Positions 15,865 through 25,553 are shown, counted from the stretch's first letter. The stretch is DNA of 64,000 bases from Allosaccharopolyspora coralli (GCF_009664835.1 NZ_CP045929.1:3906001-3970000), one strand, 5' to 3'. The notes: generated by a model from the sequence alone, not told the origin. Translations and numbers: made by a program.

Positions 15865-18800
15865 GTGAGCAGGACCGACGACTCGGCCACGGACGCGCCG
15901 CGCTCATCCCGATGGGCGACCATCACACATTGGCGCAACTGGCGACTGGTCACGAAACTCGCGGCCGTCGTTCTGGTTCCCGCAGTATTCGCACTCACGT
16001 TGGGCGTTCTCCAAGTCCAGGAGCAGGTCGCCGACTCCGCCGAGTACGCCCGCAGCGACCATGCCGTCCAGGCTGCCACCGCCCTCCGCGCGACCATCGG
16101 AACGCTGCAGGAGGAACGAAGCAGCGCGGCCGAATACCTTGCTCAAGGCAACGTTTCCGCACCGAAACTCCAACAAGAGTTCGCGACCACCGACCGACAG
16201 AACGCCACCAGCGCCGACCGGTTCCGCGAACACATCGACCGGGATCCCGTCGTGGGGTTCAACCACGAGAATGCCCAAGAACAACTCGACGAGGCACGCG
16301 CGCTCCGCGGCGACATCCTGGCCGGAACCGCCGACCCCGTCGTCGTCATCGACACTTATAGCGAAGCGTCGCGAGCACTGCTCGCTCTCGACCGTGCGCT
16401 CACAGTGCAGGTCGCCTCGCCCACACTGAACTCGACGTCCAACGCTTCGCATGCCCTAGCCCAGATCGGCGAGGAACTCAGTCTGCAACAAGCACTCGTC
16501 CTCGTCGGTGTGCTTCGCGACTCGCTCACGTCGCAGAGCAAACGCAGCCTCGAGTCGAGTGAGGTACGCCGTGTCGCTGCGACCGCGGAATTCCGTTCTG
16601 TGGCCACGGAAGCACAACGTGCCGAGTTCGATGACATCATCTCCTCGGCAACCTCCGCCTCTCGGGACCGTTCCCTCCAGCTCGCCATGGGAGCACCGGG
16701 AGAAGACATCTCGGACGGACTGTCGCCGTTGATGGTCAGCGCCACTATGTGGAACGACCAGTCCCAGTCCGCTGTCGACAGCATCCTCGAGTTTCAGTTC
16801 CGACTCGATTCGAACCTGCATCGCACCGCTTTCCAGCTCAGTGAACGCGCCAGTAATCTGGCGGGCGCTCACGCTGTGATCCTGCTCTCTGCTCTCGCCG
16901 TCGCGGCTCTCATCATCGTGCTCATCGGTCGCCAGTTGCTCGGCTCGCTCGACCTGTTGCGTCGGGCGGCACTCATGACCGCGCACAAGCAGCTCCCCCA
17001 GGCCGTCTCGCGTATTCGTGCAGGTGAGCAGGTTCGAGCTGATATGGAACGTGTTCCGGTGCACACGACCGAAGAAGTCGGCCAGCTGGCCAGGGCCTTC
17101 GACGCCGTCCAGAACCAGGCCGTGGAACTGGCTTCCGAACAGGCAGAACTCCGCAAGGCCTACAGCGACTCGTTCGTCAACGTGTCGCGGCGCAGCCAGA
17201 GTCTGCTCGAACGACAGCTGCGGTTGTTCGAAGCGCTCGAGCGCGACGAGGAAGACCCCGATCATCTGGCGACGTTGTTCCAACTCGACCACCTCGCGAC
17301 CCGTATGCGACGCAACAACGAGAACCTCATGGTCCTGTCCGGATCGGAGTTGGCGCGGCGGTTCACCCGCTCCACGAAGCCGGCGGATCTCATCCGGGCT
17401 GCGGTCTCGGAGATCGAACACTACCCCCGGGTAGTGGTGCATCCGATGCCGAACGTGCAGGTCGTCGGTTACGCGTGCAGCGACTTGGTGCGGTTGTTCG
17501 CTGAACTCCTGGACAATGCCGCGAACTTCTCGCCGCCGAACACATCCGTCACCGTGACGGGACGATACGGGGATGACGGGTCACTCGCGATCGACATCGT
17601 CGACGAGGGTTTCGGGATGCGCGAAGCGGAGATCGCCGCCACCAATCACCGCATCCGCACCGACCACGAGAGCGAAGCATCCACGTCGAGGAGGATGGGA
17701 CTGTTCGTGGTGGCGCAACTTCGGGCGCGCCACGACATCCGTTGTCAGTTGCATCCCGGGCGGGACGGACGAGGCATCCGAGCGACCACTGCGATCCGAG
17801 CGGAAATGCTCGTTCCCGAATCCGGCGACTCCTACACCCGGACGAACAAGCGGACGGGCGACAACGCACGTCCCCCCAGCACCATGTCCGACCGTGACGC
17901 GGACACATTGCTGACCTCGTTCGATTGGGAAGCGGCCGAACAGGACGCCAACACACGCAACGGCGTCACGCGAAACGGGTTCTCCTTGCCGCCGGGGGTC
18001 ACGATTCCCGACCAGGTTCGCGACGAGAGTTCGCGCGACGGCAGCATGACGGATGCAGTGGAGGCGGGCGAGTCCTTCGCATCTCACGGCCTTTTCGAGC
18101 GCGGTGACGAGAACACGAGCGTGCCATCGCGGCGACCGTCGGCCTTCGAAGAACCCGCCGAGTCATCCGCGAGCGGTCGCGACAGCACCGAATCCGAGCC
18201 GCCGTCACCCGGGTCGGACGACGAGGACGAAACCCCGATCTTCGATGATCTCGCCTCAGCCTGGTTCCAGGTCTCACGCCCCACCAATCCTGCGGACCGT
18301 CGCTGGCCCGCCAAGCCCGCAGGGAGTGACAGTAAGGGAACTTTCCAGTCACCGATGACAGAAAGGTTCCCATCATCGCACCACGACACTAGCGAGGACG
18401 GGACGGCTCACTGGGACTTCGCGACGGATGCACACCAGGCGCGGGCCGAAGACGTCTCGCGAACCGAACCGGCCGAGTTCACCGAAGCCGGCCTTCCCCG
18501 TCGAAACCCCCAGGCACACCTACTCGCCGGCAGCGCTCAACTCGACGATGACCGGCCCCGGTATCGCGACGCCACGATCACCCGGAACCGCCTCGCGAGC
18601 TTCCAAAACGGAGCTCATCGGGCACGACACCGACTGGAGCCCGAGCGAAGCGGGGCCGCCCCGGGGCGGCCGACCAGCACCCTCGCCCCGACGGTGCAGA
18701 CGGTTACTGAGAGGCGTCTCGCGGACGAGGCCGAACTCGAGTTCACCGAAGCCGGCCTGCCGCGTCGCGTTCCACGAACCCACGTCATTCCCGAGTCTGA

Positions 18801-18936
18801 AGCGGATTCGGCGCCCGCCATTGACCGGAGCCCTGAACTCGTTCGGGGTCGTCTGGCCGGTTTTCAACGTGGCGCACGCCAGGGACGACACACTCTCGCG
18901 GAGCCGCCGACAGAAGAACCCGATGACCAGCGCTGA
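15865..18936 (+). CDS. cvnA: CvnA-type nitrate/nitrite-sensor-like histidine kinase
   Basis: A 1023-residue membrane kinase. A first membrane segment (TKLAAVVLVPAVFALTLGVL, about residue 35) and a second (about 335-355) bracket an extracytoplasmic NIT-type sensor. A HAMP-like linker, a helical dimerisation region (FVNVSRRSQSLLERQL, LDHLATRMRRNNENLMVL) and a HATPase domain with N-box LDNAANFSPP (about 550) and DEGFGM follow. The long acidic, Pro/Ser-rich tail repeats FTEAGLPRR twice. GAAGGGA precedes the GTG start. It opens the four-gene conservon, where CvnA works with B, C and D in a G-protein-like membrane complex. One 56-bp palindrome is inserted in frame at residues 821-839. Confidence 0.88.
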   Translation: MSRTDDSATDAPRSSRWATITHWRNWRLVTKLAAVVLVPAVFALTLGVLQVQEQVADSAEYARSDHAVQAATALRATIGTLQEERSSAAEYLAQGNVSAPKLQQEFATTDRQNATSADRFREHIDRDPVVGFNHENAQEQLDEARALRGDILAGTADPVVVIDTYSEASRALLALDRALTVQVASPTLNSTSNASHALAQIGEELSLQQALVLVGVLRDSLTSQSKRSLESSEVRRVAATAEFRSVATEAQRAEFDDIISSATSASRDRSLQLAMGAPGEDISDGLSPLMVSATMWNDQSQSAVDSILEFQFRLDSNLHRTAFQLSERASNLAGAHAVILLSALAVAALIIVLIGRQLLGSLDLLRRAALMTAHKQLPQAVSRIRAGEQVRADMERVPVHTTEEVGQLARAFDAVQNQAVELASEQAELRKAYSDSFVNVSRRSQSLLERQLRLFEALERDEEDPDHLATLFQLDHLATRMRRNNENLMVLSGSELARRFTRSTKPADLIRAAVSEIEHYPRVVVHPMPNVQVVGYACSDLVRLFAELLDNAANFSPPNTSVTVTGRYGDDGSLAIDIVDEGFGMREAEIAATNHRIRTDHESEASTSRRMGLFVVAQLRARHDIRCQLHPGRDGRGIRATTAIRAEMLVPESGDSYTRTNKRTGDNARPPSTMSDRDADTLLTSFDWEAAEQDANTRNGVTRNGFSLPPGVTIPDQVRDESSRDGSMTDAVEAGESFASHGLFERGDENTSVPSRRPSAFEEPAESSASGRDSTESEPPSPGSDDEDETPIFDDLASAWFQVSRPTNPADRRWPAKPAGSDSKGTFQSPMTERFPSSHHDTSEDGTAHWDFATDAHQARAEDVSRTEPAEFTEAGLPRRNPQAHLLAGSAQLDDDRPRYRDATITRNRLASFQNGAHRARHRLEPERSGAAPGRPTSTLAPTVQTVTERRLADEAELEFTEAGLPRRVPRTHVIPESEADSAPAIDRSPELVRGRLAGFQRGARQGRHTLAEPPTEEPDDQR
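18326..18381. repeat. 56-bp palindrome family, copy inside cvnA
   Basis: GTGACAGTAAGGGAACTTTC starts at 18326, and the right arm continues through GATGACAGAAAGGTTCCC to 18381, with several changes. It is read in frame within the low-complexity tail of CvnA and adds [18 protein letters not shown] without a stop. It is the only copy well inside a gene. Its mismatched right arm shows that the pairing has decayed here. Confidence 0.85.
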
Positions 18937-18970
18937 CAGAAGAGTGTCCACCTTACGGGCAGGAGGCTGC

Positions 18971-19411
18971 ATGAACTCCGAGCAATCCCATCCCAGCCAG
19001 TTCGGCTGGTTGATCACCGACTTCACTGAACGCGTACCCGGCGTCGCGCATGCCGTAGTGGTGTCGGCCGATGGCCTGTTGCTGACCCGCTCCGAGAAGT
19101 TGCCCGTCGACCGAGCAGATCAGCTCGCCGCGATCGCATCAGGTTTATTGAGTCTCACCCATGGTGCGGCGCGGTGCTTCGAGGCAGGTCGCGTCACCGA
19201 GACGATCGTGGAAATGGACAGGGGGGTGATGCTGCAGATGGCGATCAGCGATGGCTCGTGCCTGACGGCGCTGGCGTCTCCCAACTGCGACATGGGCCTC
19301 GTCGCCTACGAGATGGCGTTGTTGGTGGAACGGGTCGGCCAAATGCTCACGCCGGAGCTGCGAAACCAGTTACAAGGCGCCGATCCCGTGATGACCGCAC
19401 AATCCGTGTGA
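18971..19411 (+). CDS. cvnB: CvnB roadblock/LC7 protein
   Basis: This 146-residue protein is a roadblock/LC7 domain throughout (FGWLITDFTERVPGVAHAVV, VSADGLLLTRSEKLP, ending MALLVERVGQMLTPELRNQL). Such proteins regulate small GTPases and form the second component of conservons. AGGAGG lies 4 bases before the ATG at 18971. An in-frame extension reaching back into cvnA lacks that ribosome site. It follows cvnA by 34 bases and precedes cvnC by 7. Confidence 0.92.
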   Translation: MNSEQSHPSQFGWLITDFTERVPGVAHAVVVSADGLLLTRSEKLPVDRADQLAAIASGLLSLTHGAARCFEAGRVTETIVEMDRGVMLQMAISDGSCLTALASPNCDMGLVAYEMALLVERVGQMLTPELRNQLQGADPVMTAQSV

Positions 19412-19418
19412 GTGGGTC

Positions 19419-19982
19419 ATGAGTACCCCTCTCCCCGGTGCCCAGGACGACAACCGCGATGACGAGATCGCGAACATTCTCGGCAACTTCACACTCGGAG
19501 CGGGCAGCCGCGTCCGCGCCGCACAAGCTGCTGACCGCTCCGCCGAAGCCGCGAACAGAGGCGACACCCAGCACGAGTACCCGTCGTCCGCACACTGGTC
19601 CGAGCCAGAGTTTTCCAGTGCCGTGGAAGCACACACAGAGGAAGAACCTGCCACCGCTATCCGTCCGTATGCGTGGACCGGCGGAAGAACGCGGACGAAG
19701 CACATTCTCGAAGTGGAGACCTTGGTGTCGACCAGCGCAGTCGCGGCAAGTCCCGGCGCGGGCCGACTCGAACACGAGTCGGTTGCCGAACTGTGCCGCG
19801 AGCCCAGGTCCGTTGCCGAGGTTGGCGCACTGCTCGGTGTCCCCATCGGAGTGGTCAAAGTGCTACTCGGAGACATGGCGGACCTCGGTTTGGTGTCGGT
19901 TCACGACACGGTCAGTGACAACGGCAGCGAGTCACATCTGTTCCTGATGGAACGAGTCCTGAGTGGACTACGACGACTGTAA
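19419..19982 (+). CDS. cvnC: CvnC, DUF742 protein
   Basis: The 187-residue protein has a disordered N-terminal half and a C-terminal DUF742 winged-helix-like domain (IRPYAWTGGRTRTKHILEVE, then ESVAELCREPRSVAEVGALL and GVVKVLLGDMADLGLVSVHD). It is the third conservon component, thought to be an adaptor between the sensor kinase and CvnD. The N-terminal part is longer than in typical DUF742 proteins of about 120 residues. It lies in the cvn operon, 7 bases after cvnB. Confidence 0.9.
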   Translation: MSTPLPGAQDDNRDDEIANILGNFTLGAGSRVRAAQAADRSAEAANRGDTQHEYPSSAHWSEPEFSSAVEAHTEEEPATAIRPYAWTGGRTRTKHILEVETLVSTSAVAASPGAGRLEHESVAELCREPRSVAEVGALLGVPIGVVKVLLGDMADLGLVSVHDTVSDNGSESHLFLMERVLSGLRRL

Positions 19983-20031
19983 CCGGCGATCGAAAGCCCT
20001 GACGAAGCCCGGTGACTACGAGGGAGAACCC

Positions 20032-20628
20032 ATGACATCCGAAACACTGGCGAGTGTCGCACCCGCCAAGAAACCCGGGGCGACAAGCTCCGCCAAGATC
20101 ATCGTGGCTGGTGGATTCGGCGCCGGCAAGACGACACTCGTGGGCTCTGTCTCGGAGATCGTTCCTCTGACCACCGAAGCCGTGATGACGGATGCGAGCA
20201 CCAGTGTCGACGACCTCACCTCCACACCTGGGAAACAGTCCACGACCGTCGCGATGGACTTCGGGCGTCTGTCCATCGACTCCGAACTGATCTTGTACCT
20301 GTTCGGCACACCCGGCCAGCATCGGTTTTGGTTCATGTGGGACGACCTCGTTCGCGGTGCCATCGGGGCGATCGTCCTGGTGGACACGCGACGCCTGGCG
20401 GACTGCTTTCCCGCCATCGACTTCTTCGAACATCGCAAGCTGCCTTACGTCGTGGGCGTGAACTGCTTCGACGGTGCCCTTCGACACCGAGTCGAGGAGG
20501 TCCGCGACGCGATCGCCGTTGACGAGGACGTCCCGGTCGTGCCCTGCGATGCCCGCAAGCGTGACGCGACCAAACAGACACTCATCCGCATGGTCGAGCA
20601 CTCGATGCACACCTGGGCGGCGAAGTGA
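20032..20628 (+). CDS. cvnD: CvnD GTP/ATP-binding protein
   Basis: A 198-residue small G-protein-like ATP/GTP-binding protein with P-loop GGFGAGKTT (about residues 27-35), a switch-like DFGRLSIDSELILYLFGTPG and VLVDTRRL. A later NCFD takes the place of NKxD. It is the last component of the conservon and probably cycles on the membrane-associated CvnA/B/C complex. GAGGGAG lies 7 bases before the ATG at 20032. An in-frame start at 19963 overlaps cvnC and is not preferred. The TGA stop is provided by the palindrome that follows. Confidence 0.92.
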   Translation: MTSETLASVAPAKKPGATSSAKIIVAGGFGAGKTTLVGSVSEIVPLTTEAVMTDASTSVDDLTSTPGKQSTTVAMDFGRLSIDSELILYLFGTPGQHRFWFMWDDLVRGAIGAIVLVDTRRLADCFPAIDFFEHRKLPYVVGVNCFDGALRHRVEEVRDAIAVDEDVPVVPCDARKRDATKQTLIRMVEHSMHTWAAK

Positions 20629-20680
20629 CAGTACGGGAACTTTCCACGCAGAGATGACCGGAAAGTTCCCGTGCTTGCAA
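20625..20680. repeat. 56-bp palindrome family, divergent full copy
   Basis: The left arm GTGACAGTACGGGAAC is matched by GTTCCCGTGCTTGCA, so the ACGGG change is paired on both arms while the outer end has decayed. The centre carries the CACGC variant. The cvnD stop TGA (20626-20628) lies in the GTGACAG end. Confidence 0.8.
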
Positions 20681-20762
20681 CGCTGACAGGTGTGTCCGAC
20701 ACGCGTCTTCTGACCCATGCAGCCTCCCGACTCCGCGCGCTCCTGGCCGGATATTGGCAGGC

Positions 20763-21713
20763 ATGCCGAGCCTGTCACCCGTTCTTCCCAGCGGCGAGCA
20801 ACGTCGCGTCTTCCACGTCGCCGAACTCGAAAAGCTGGGAGTTTCCCAGTCAACTTCGTATCGACGCTCGCGAGCCGACGGTCCATGGACGCGCCTCGCC
20901 CCCGGGATCGTTCTCGCCGCTGCGGGACCACCCACGGTCGATGACCGAATACAGGCAGCGCTCCTACACGCCGGGCCAACCTGTGTCATCACCGGAATGC
21001 ACGGCGCTCGTCGGTACGGATTGACCGCGCCACCAGAGGATTCACCAGTCCACGTGCTCATACCACACACACGGCGCGTTCAGAGCTATCCCATGATCGT
21101 CATCGAGCGGACGACCCGGATGCCGCAGCCTGAAGACCGCGATGGCGTGCCGTGCGCACCACCCGATAGGGCCGTGACGGACGCGGCACGGACATGGCAG
21201 ACCCGAGAACTGACTGAAAAGCTGCTGGTCGAGGCGACACAACTCCGTTCGCGGTGTCATCCTTCTGCCCTCGCCATCGAGATGGAGCGTGGAAGTCGGC
21301 GTGGTACAGGACTACCACGAGAGATCCTTCGCGAACTGACCGTGGACTTGCGGTCCGTGGCAGAACTCAATGCTTGCCGGCTGCTCCGCAAGACCGACCT
21401 CCCCACTCCGCAGTGGAACGTCGCAGTCTTCGACGCCAACGGGCGGTTCGTCGCTTGCCCGGACATATGGTTCGATGACGTGGCGCTTGCTGTGGAGGTC
21501 GACTCCTTCCAATTCCATTTCTCCCGAGCTTCGTACGCTGAAACGCTCACACGCAACAGTCGATACGCCGCGAACGGCATCGCGGTTCTGCAGCTTCTGC
21601 CACGGCAGCTCACGGACAGATCTGGCACCGTCGTCGCGAGCATCCGAGCAGCCTATGACGCAGCGGCCGCGCGCCAAAGGCCAGAGGTGACCATGCGTGC
21701 GTCCCGTACGTAG
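20763..21713 (+). CDS. AbiEi-antitoxin-like DUF559 family protein
   Basis: The 316-residue protein has an N-terminal winged-helix resembling the AbiEi antitoxin domain (HVAELEKLGVSQSTSYRRSR, then PWTRLAPGIVLAAAGPPTV). A C-terminal DUF559/Vsr-like region follows (PTPQWNVAVFDANGRFVACP, DIWFDDVALAVEVDSFQFHF). No toxin partner of the AbiEii type is adjacent, so this is probably one of the many solitary actinobacterial members. I use the ATG at 20763. A TTG 9 bases earlier is possible, and no clear ribosome site is seen for either. Confidence 0.65.
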   Translation: MPSLSPVLPSGEQRRVFHVAELEKLGVSQSTSYRRSRADGPWTRLAPGIVLAAAGPPTVDDRIQAALLHAGPTCVITGMHGARRYGLTAPPEDSPVHVLIPHTRRVQSYPMIVIERTTRMPQPEDRDGVPCAPPDRAVTDAARTWQTRELTEKLLVEATQLRSRCHPSALAIEMERGSRRGTGLPREILRELTVDLRSVAELNACRLLRKTDLPTPQWNVAVFDANGRFVACPDIWFDDVALAVEVDSFQFHFSRASYAETLTRNSRYAANGIAVLQLLPRQLTDRSGTVVASIRAAYDAAAARQRPEVTMRASRT

Positions 21714-21800
21714 GCTGCCCTTACGCTGAGTCCTTGGCGCTGCCGGCGCCGCCTGACAACCAACTCACGAAGGGTCTCGAGAAGGACCTACTGATCGACA

Positions 21801-21826
21801 GTGACAGTAATGTTCCCCTACTATCA
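21801..21826. repeat. 56-bp palindrome family, collapsed 26-bp copy
   Basis: GTGACAGTAA is joined directly to TGTTCCCCTACTATCAC. This is the outer left end fused to the outer right end, with the centre deleted. It lies between the ends of the AbiEi-like gene and the convergent serine hydrolase. Confidence 0.65.
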
Positions 21827-21830
21827 CGCA

Positions 21831-23201
21831 TCACAGCACCTCGCGGGCGGGCATCCAGTCGAGGCTGCCTCCGGGAACGGGGGCGTCGCGGCCGTACGGG
21901 GTGCGGGTGAAGATGAAAGTGCACAGGTTCAGATGCGTGACTTCACCCTGTGGATCCCTACCAATGCGCAAGGGTTCCCCCTGGTAATAGCCGTCGAGCC
22001 CGACCCACGTGCCGTCGCGTCCGGGCCGGAAGCGGGAGCTCCGACCTTGCCCCTCCCAAGGCGATAGGTCGAGCAGTCCATCGGGAAGGATCTGGAGGAC
22101 ATACGGCGTCGGCCCCCAAAACCACTGCCCTGTCAGCGGGAGCCAGTCCGGGGGAACATCAAGACTGGGCGTCCAGGGCTCCGGGATTCTTGGCTCGTGC
22201 TCCTCAAGAATGTCGAGCAAATCAGTAGCCAGGCTACTGCGAGGTCCGGCAGTGCTGTTCGCGAAGAACACCACTCCGGTCTTGTCGTTCGGGTCGGCCA
22301 TGGCCATTGCCACGAATCCTGGCATGGAACCGCTGTGACCCGCGATACGTCGTCCAGCGTGCCTCCACAACTGAAATCCCAGACCCGCCCCCATCAGCCA
22401 CTCGTCGCCGTCACTGACTGACCCTGGCGAGCGCATCTCCGTCACCGTGTCCGGGTGAAGGACCTCTCCCGAATCCCCCATGACGAATCTGAGCCATCGA
22501 CCGATATCGTCCACTGTGGACCACAACTGGCCGGCCGGGGCCATCGCACCGGCGTCCTCCGCCGGCTCAGGGTGAACGACGTCGGCCCATGGATGCACAG
22601 CCCAGCCTTCGGCGTGCGGGACGACCGGAGACAGAGTCGTCCGAGTCATCTCAAGCGGTCGCAAAATCTCCAGCTCGAGGGCCTCTGTCCAATCCCGTCT
22701 GCGCACACGGCTGATCAGTTCTCCGAGTAGGCCGAACCCCGTGTTCGAGTAGTGGAATCCGTGCTTCGGTGCCGCACGCATCGCGTCGGAGTCGACGCAG
22801 TCGACGAACTCCTGTGCTCCCACCCCCGGTACACGTTCCCACCACGTGCCGGGCGGCTCCGCCCCGAGCCCGCTCGAATGGGACAGGAGGTCAGCTATGC
22901 TGCGGTCGCCCACAGCGGTCCCGGGAACATAGTCGTCGAGCTGGTCCGCCAGGTCGATCAGGCCCTCGTCCCGCAACCGCAAGACGAGCGCGGCCACGAA
23001 CGTCTTGGTGATCGATCCGATCCGGTACTGCGTGTTCCGCGTCGGTTCGCTCCCCCGAACTCGACCGCGGCCACGGGTCCAGATCAGTTCACTGTCACGG
23101 ACCACACCCGCCACCACGGAGGGAGTACGGGTTTCGCTCTGTTCGACTGCGAGACGACGGAACAGCGCGCGCTCGGTTGCTGGGAGAAGGTTTCCTGACA
23201 T
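21831..23201 (-). CDS. Serine hydrolase, beta-lactamase/D-Ala-D-Ala carboxypeptidase (class C) family
   Basis: The 456-residue protein shows the three active-site motifs of the family: SITK (SxxK, about residue 62), YSN in FHYSNTGFG (about 150) and HSG in AGHSGSMPG (about 290). A C-terminal beta domain of about 110 residues follows, as in esterase EstB-like or peptidase S12 proteins. No signal peptide is seen, so it is probably cytoplasmic or exported by another route. Substrate unknown. Start at 23201, without a strong ribosome site. Confidence 0.82.
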   Translation of the reverse strand: MSGNLLPATERALFRRLAVEQSETRTPSVVAGVVRDSELIWTRGRGRVRGSEPTRNTQYRIGSITKTFVAALVLRLRDEGLIDLADQLDDYVPGTAVGDRSIADLLSHSSGLGAEPPGTWWERVPGVGAQEFVDCVDSDAMRAAPKHGFHYSNTGFGLLGELISRVRRRDWTEALELEILRPLEMTRTTLSPVVPHAEGWAVHPWADVVHPEPAEDAGAMAPAGQLWSTVDDIGRWLRFVMGDSGEVLHPDTVTEMRSPGSVSDGDEWLMGAGLGFQLWRHAGRRIAGHSGSMPGFVAMAMADPNDKTGVVFFANSTAGPRSSLATDLLDILEEHEPRIPEPWTPSLDVPPDWLPLTGQWFWGPTPYVLQILPDGLLDLSPWEGQGRSSRFRPGRDGTWVGLDGYYQGEPLRIGRDPQGEVTHLNLCTFIFTRTPYGRDAPVPGGSLDWMPAREVL

Positions 23202-23225
23202 GCGCTCATGCTTTCACGCGGCCCC

Positions 23226-23282
23226 GATAGCAGTATGGGAACCTTCCGATCACATGTGACAGGAAGGTTCCCATACTTTCAC
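23226..23282. repeat. 56-bp palindrome family, full copy
   Basis: CAGTATGGGAACCTTCC pairs with GGAAGGTTCCCATACT. The TATGGG and CC variants are present on both arms. It lies between the start of the serine hydrolase and the end of the PBP gene, both leftward. Confidence 0.85.
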
Positions 23283-23285
23283 GCT

Positions 23286-25553
23286 CTACCGATCGGGTCG
23301 GCCGGCGTTTTGGGGGCGGCCGGGGTTGGCTTGGTCCGGTCGTTCCGGGTTAGGCGGCCCGCCGGGTTCGCTCGGCGCGCCCTGGCCGTTGTCCGGCGAG
23401 GGCTGCTCGGCGGGCGGCTCTGGCGCCGGCGGAGGGGGCGGGGCAGCCGAGCCTTCCGGCAGTTCCGCGACCGGCAATCCCTCGTGGATCTTCGTCATCG
23501 CGTCATACCATGTGCGCGCCGGAACCTTCCCGCCGAAGATATTGCCGCCGCTCTTCCCGCACAGATAAGGCGGCGCGTCGCCGCCGGCATCACAGATTCC
23601 CTCGGGACTGTCTCCGTCCGCGTAGGTCAACACCGCACCGGCCATCTGCGGAGTGGCGGCCAAGAACCCGGCGGACCGGTGCTCCTGAGTCGTTCCCGTT
23701 TTGCCGATCATCGGACGGGTCCACCCGGCGTCCTGCGCCGCCTGGTGTGACGTGCCGCCCGGCAGATCATCTTTACTCATGCCGACCGCGAGATCGTTTG
23801 CCACGTTCGGGGGAACAACCTGCTCACACGGTTCCTCATTGAGCGGAACAAGATTGCCGTTCCGGTCACGTACCTCTTCGATCGGGCTCGGTGGGCAGTA
23901 CATGCCGCTGCTCATGATGGTGGCACCGACGTTGGACAGCTCCAATACACTCGTCGGCGTGTATCCGAGCGTGAAAGCACCCCGGTTGGTGTCGTTCACG
24001 GTCTGAGCCTGCGACTTCTCGCCTTCCTCGAGGGGCTGACCGCTGGTGTTGACGCCGTTCATGCCGAACCTCAGCCCCAGTTTCGACGCCATGTCGACGA
24101 CGTTGTTCAGGCCGACTCGTTCCTGCAGCGCGACGAAACCAGTGTTTGGCGAGGTCGCGAGAGCGTCCTGCAAGGTGCGCGGCCCCGGATCCACACCGTC
24201 GGCGTTACCGACCGTGTACGGCGCGGTCCCGTTCTTGTAGACGTTGGACGTGTACGTCTCCGGCACGGAAATCGTGTCGTAGATGCCGACACCCTGCGCG
24301 ATTGCCGCAGCGGCGGTGAAGACCTTGTAAATCGAGCCCGCGCCGAACGGTTGGACCCGGCTGACGATGTCGTAGGCGGTCTGCCCCTTGCTCGCCTCGT
24401 TGCCGTAGTCGCGGTTCGCGACGAGAGCACGGACCTTGTGCTTGTCCTGCCCGGGTTCCACGACGGCCATCGCGTTGGCGATGCCCTCGGTCTGGGTGGG
24501 CACACCCGCCTCCGCTGCGGCCTTCGCCGAATCAGTGGCTTTGCGGTCCATGGTGGTGCGAATCGTGTACCCACCGGACTTCAGCTGCTCCATGTCGATC
24601 CCGGAACGTTCCAGATAGTCCGTGACGTAGCTGCAGAAGAAGCCGTCGGTCGTGCCGTCACCGACACCGACGCAGCCGTTCGGCGGACGCCCCAGCTCCG
24701 GCAGCACACCCAACGGTTCCTGCTTGGCGATCTCGGCATCACGTTCGGTGATGCGAATGTTGTTGCCCTGGTCCGCCATCAGGTCGATGACGAGGTTGCG
24801 TCGTTGCAGCGCTTCTTCGGGGTTGGTGCTCGGGTTCAACGAACCCGGCTTGTTGACGATCGCCGCCAGCAGTGCGGACTGGGCGATCGTCAGTTGTTCC
24901 GGAGGAATCCCGAAGTACGTTTGCGCTGCTGCACCGACACCGAACGTCTGATTTCCGAAGGGCACCACGTTCAGATAAGCGGCGAGAATGTCTTCCTTGC
25001 TCATGGTGCGTTCGAGTTCGACGGCGATCCGAGCCTCACGCAGCTTGCGGGCGATCGTCGTCTCTTTCGCCTGGTGTGCTTCCACCTCGGAGCGGGCGAC
25101 CACGTGCACCAGGTAGTTCTTCACGTACTGCTGGGTGATGGTCGACGCGCCCTGAGCCGTCCCGCCAGTGCTCACGTTGGTGGCGAGAGCGCGCATGGTG
25201 CCTTGCCAGTCCACACCCTGATGATCCCAAAACCGTTTGTCCTCAACCGCGGTGATCGCCGACTTCATGGTGTCGGGAATTTGTTCAGGCTTCGTCTCCA
25301 CGCGGTAGTCGTCGAAGAAATAGGCGATCGGTGCGCCGGCGTTGTCCGTGACGACCGACACCTGCGGCATGTCCTTGTTGGCCAGTGAGGTGGACGTATC
25401 CGACATCGCTGTGGCTGTCTGATTCACTGCGGCACCCGAGCCGACCGCGACCGGCAACAACAGGCTGGCGACGAGCACCCCTGCAACGACGCACAGCCCG
25501 AACATCTTCAACAACACGCCGCTGCGCACGTCCGCCCCAATCACTGTTCTCAT
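23286..25553 (-). CDS. Class A penicillin-binding protein (transglycosylase/transpeptidase)
   Basis: The 755-residue bifunctional peptidoglycan synthase has one N-terminal membrane segment (FGLCVVAGVLVASLLLPVAV). The GT51 domain shows VEDKRFWDHQGVDW and QGASTITQQYVKN, and the transpeptidase domain shows GSIYK (SxxK), SPNTGF (SxN) and GKTGTTQ. A Pro/Gly-rich tail of about 60 residues ends the protein. The ATG at 25553 places the membrane segment close to the N terminus. An alternative at 25619 adds 22 residues. It extends septal or apical cell wall, like actinobacterial PonA-type proteins. Confidence 0.92.
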   Translation of the reverse strand: MRTVIGADVRSGVLLKMFGLCVVAGVLVASLLLPVAVGSGAAVNQTATAMSDTSTSLANKDMPQVSVVTDNAGAPIAYFFDDYRVETKPEQIPDTMKSAITAVEDKRFWDHQGVDWQGTMRALATNVSTGGTAQGASTITQQYVKNYLVHVVARSEVEAHQAKETTIARKLREARIAVELERTMSKEDILAAYLNVVPFGNQTFGVGAAAQTYFGIPPEQLTIAQSALLAAIVNKPGSLNPSTNPEEALQRRNLVIDLMADQGNNIRITERDAEIAKQEPLGVLPELGRPPNGCVGVGDGTTDGFFCSYVTDYLERSGIDMEQLKSGGYTIRTTMDRKATDSAKAAAEAGVPTQTEGIANAMAVVEPGQDKHKVRALVANRDYGNEASKGQTAYDIVSRVQPFGAGSIYKVFTAAAAIAQGVGIYDTISVPETYTSNVYKNGTAPYTVGNADGVDPGPRTLQDALATSPNTGFVALQERVGLNNVVDMASKLGLRFGMNGVNTSGQPLEEGEKSQAQTVNDTNRGAFTLGYTPTSVLELSNVGATIMSSGMYCPPSPIEEVRDRNGNLVPLNEEPCEQVVPPNVANDLAVGMSKDDLPGGTSHQAAQDAGWTRPMIGKTGTTQEHRSAGFLAATPQMAGAVLTYADGDSPEGICDAGGDAPPYLCGKSGGNIFGGKVPARTWYDAMTKIHEGLPVAELPEGSAAPPPPPAPEPPAEQPSPDNGQGAPSEPGGPPNPERPDQANPGRPQNAGRPDR

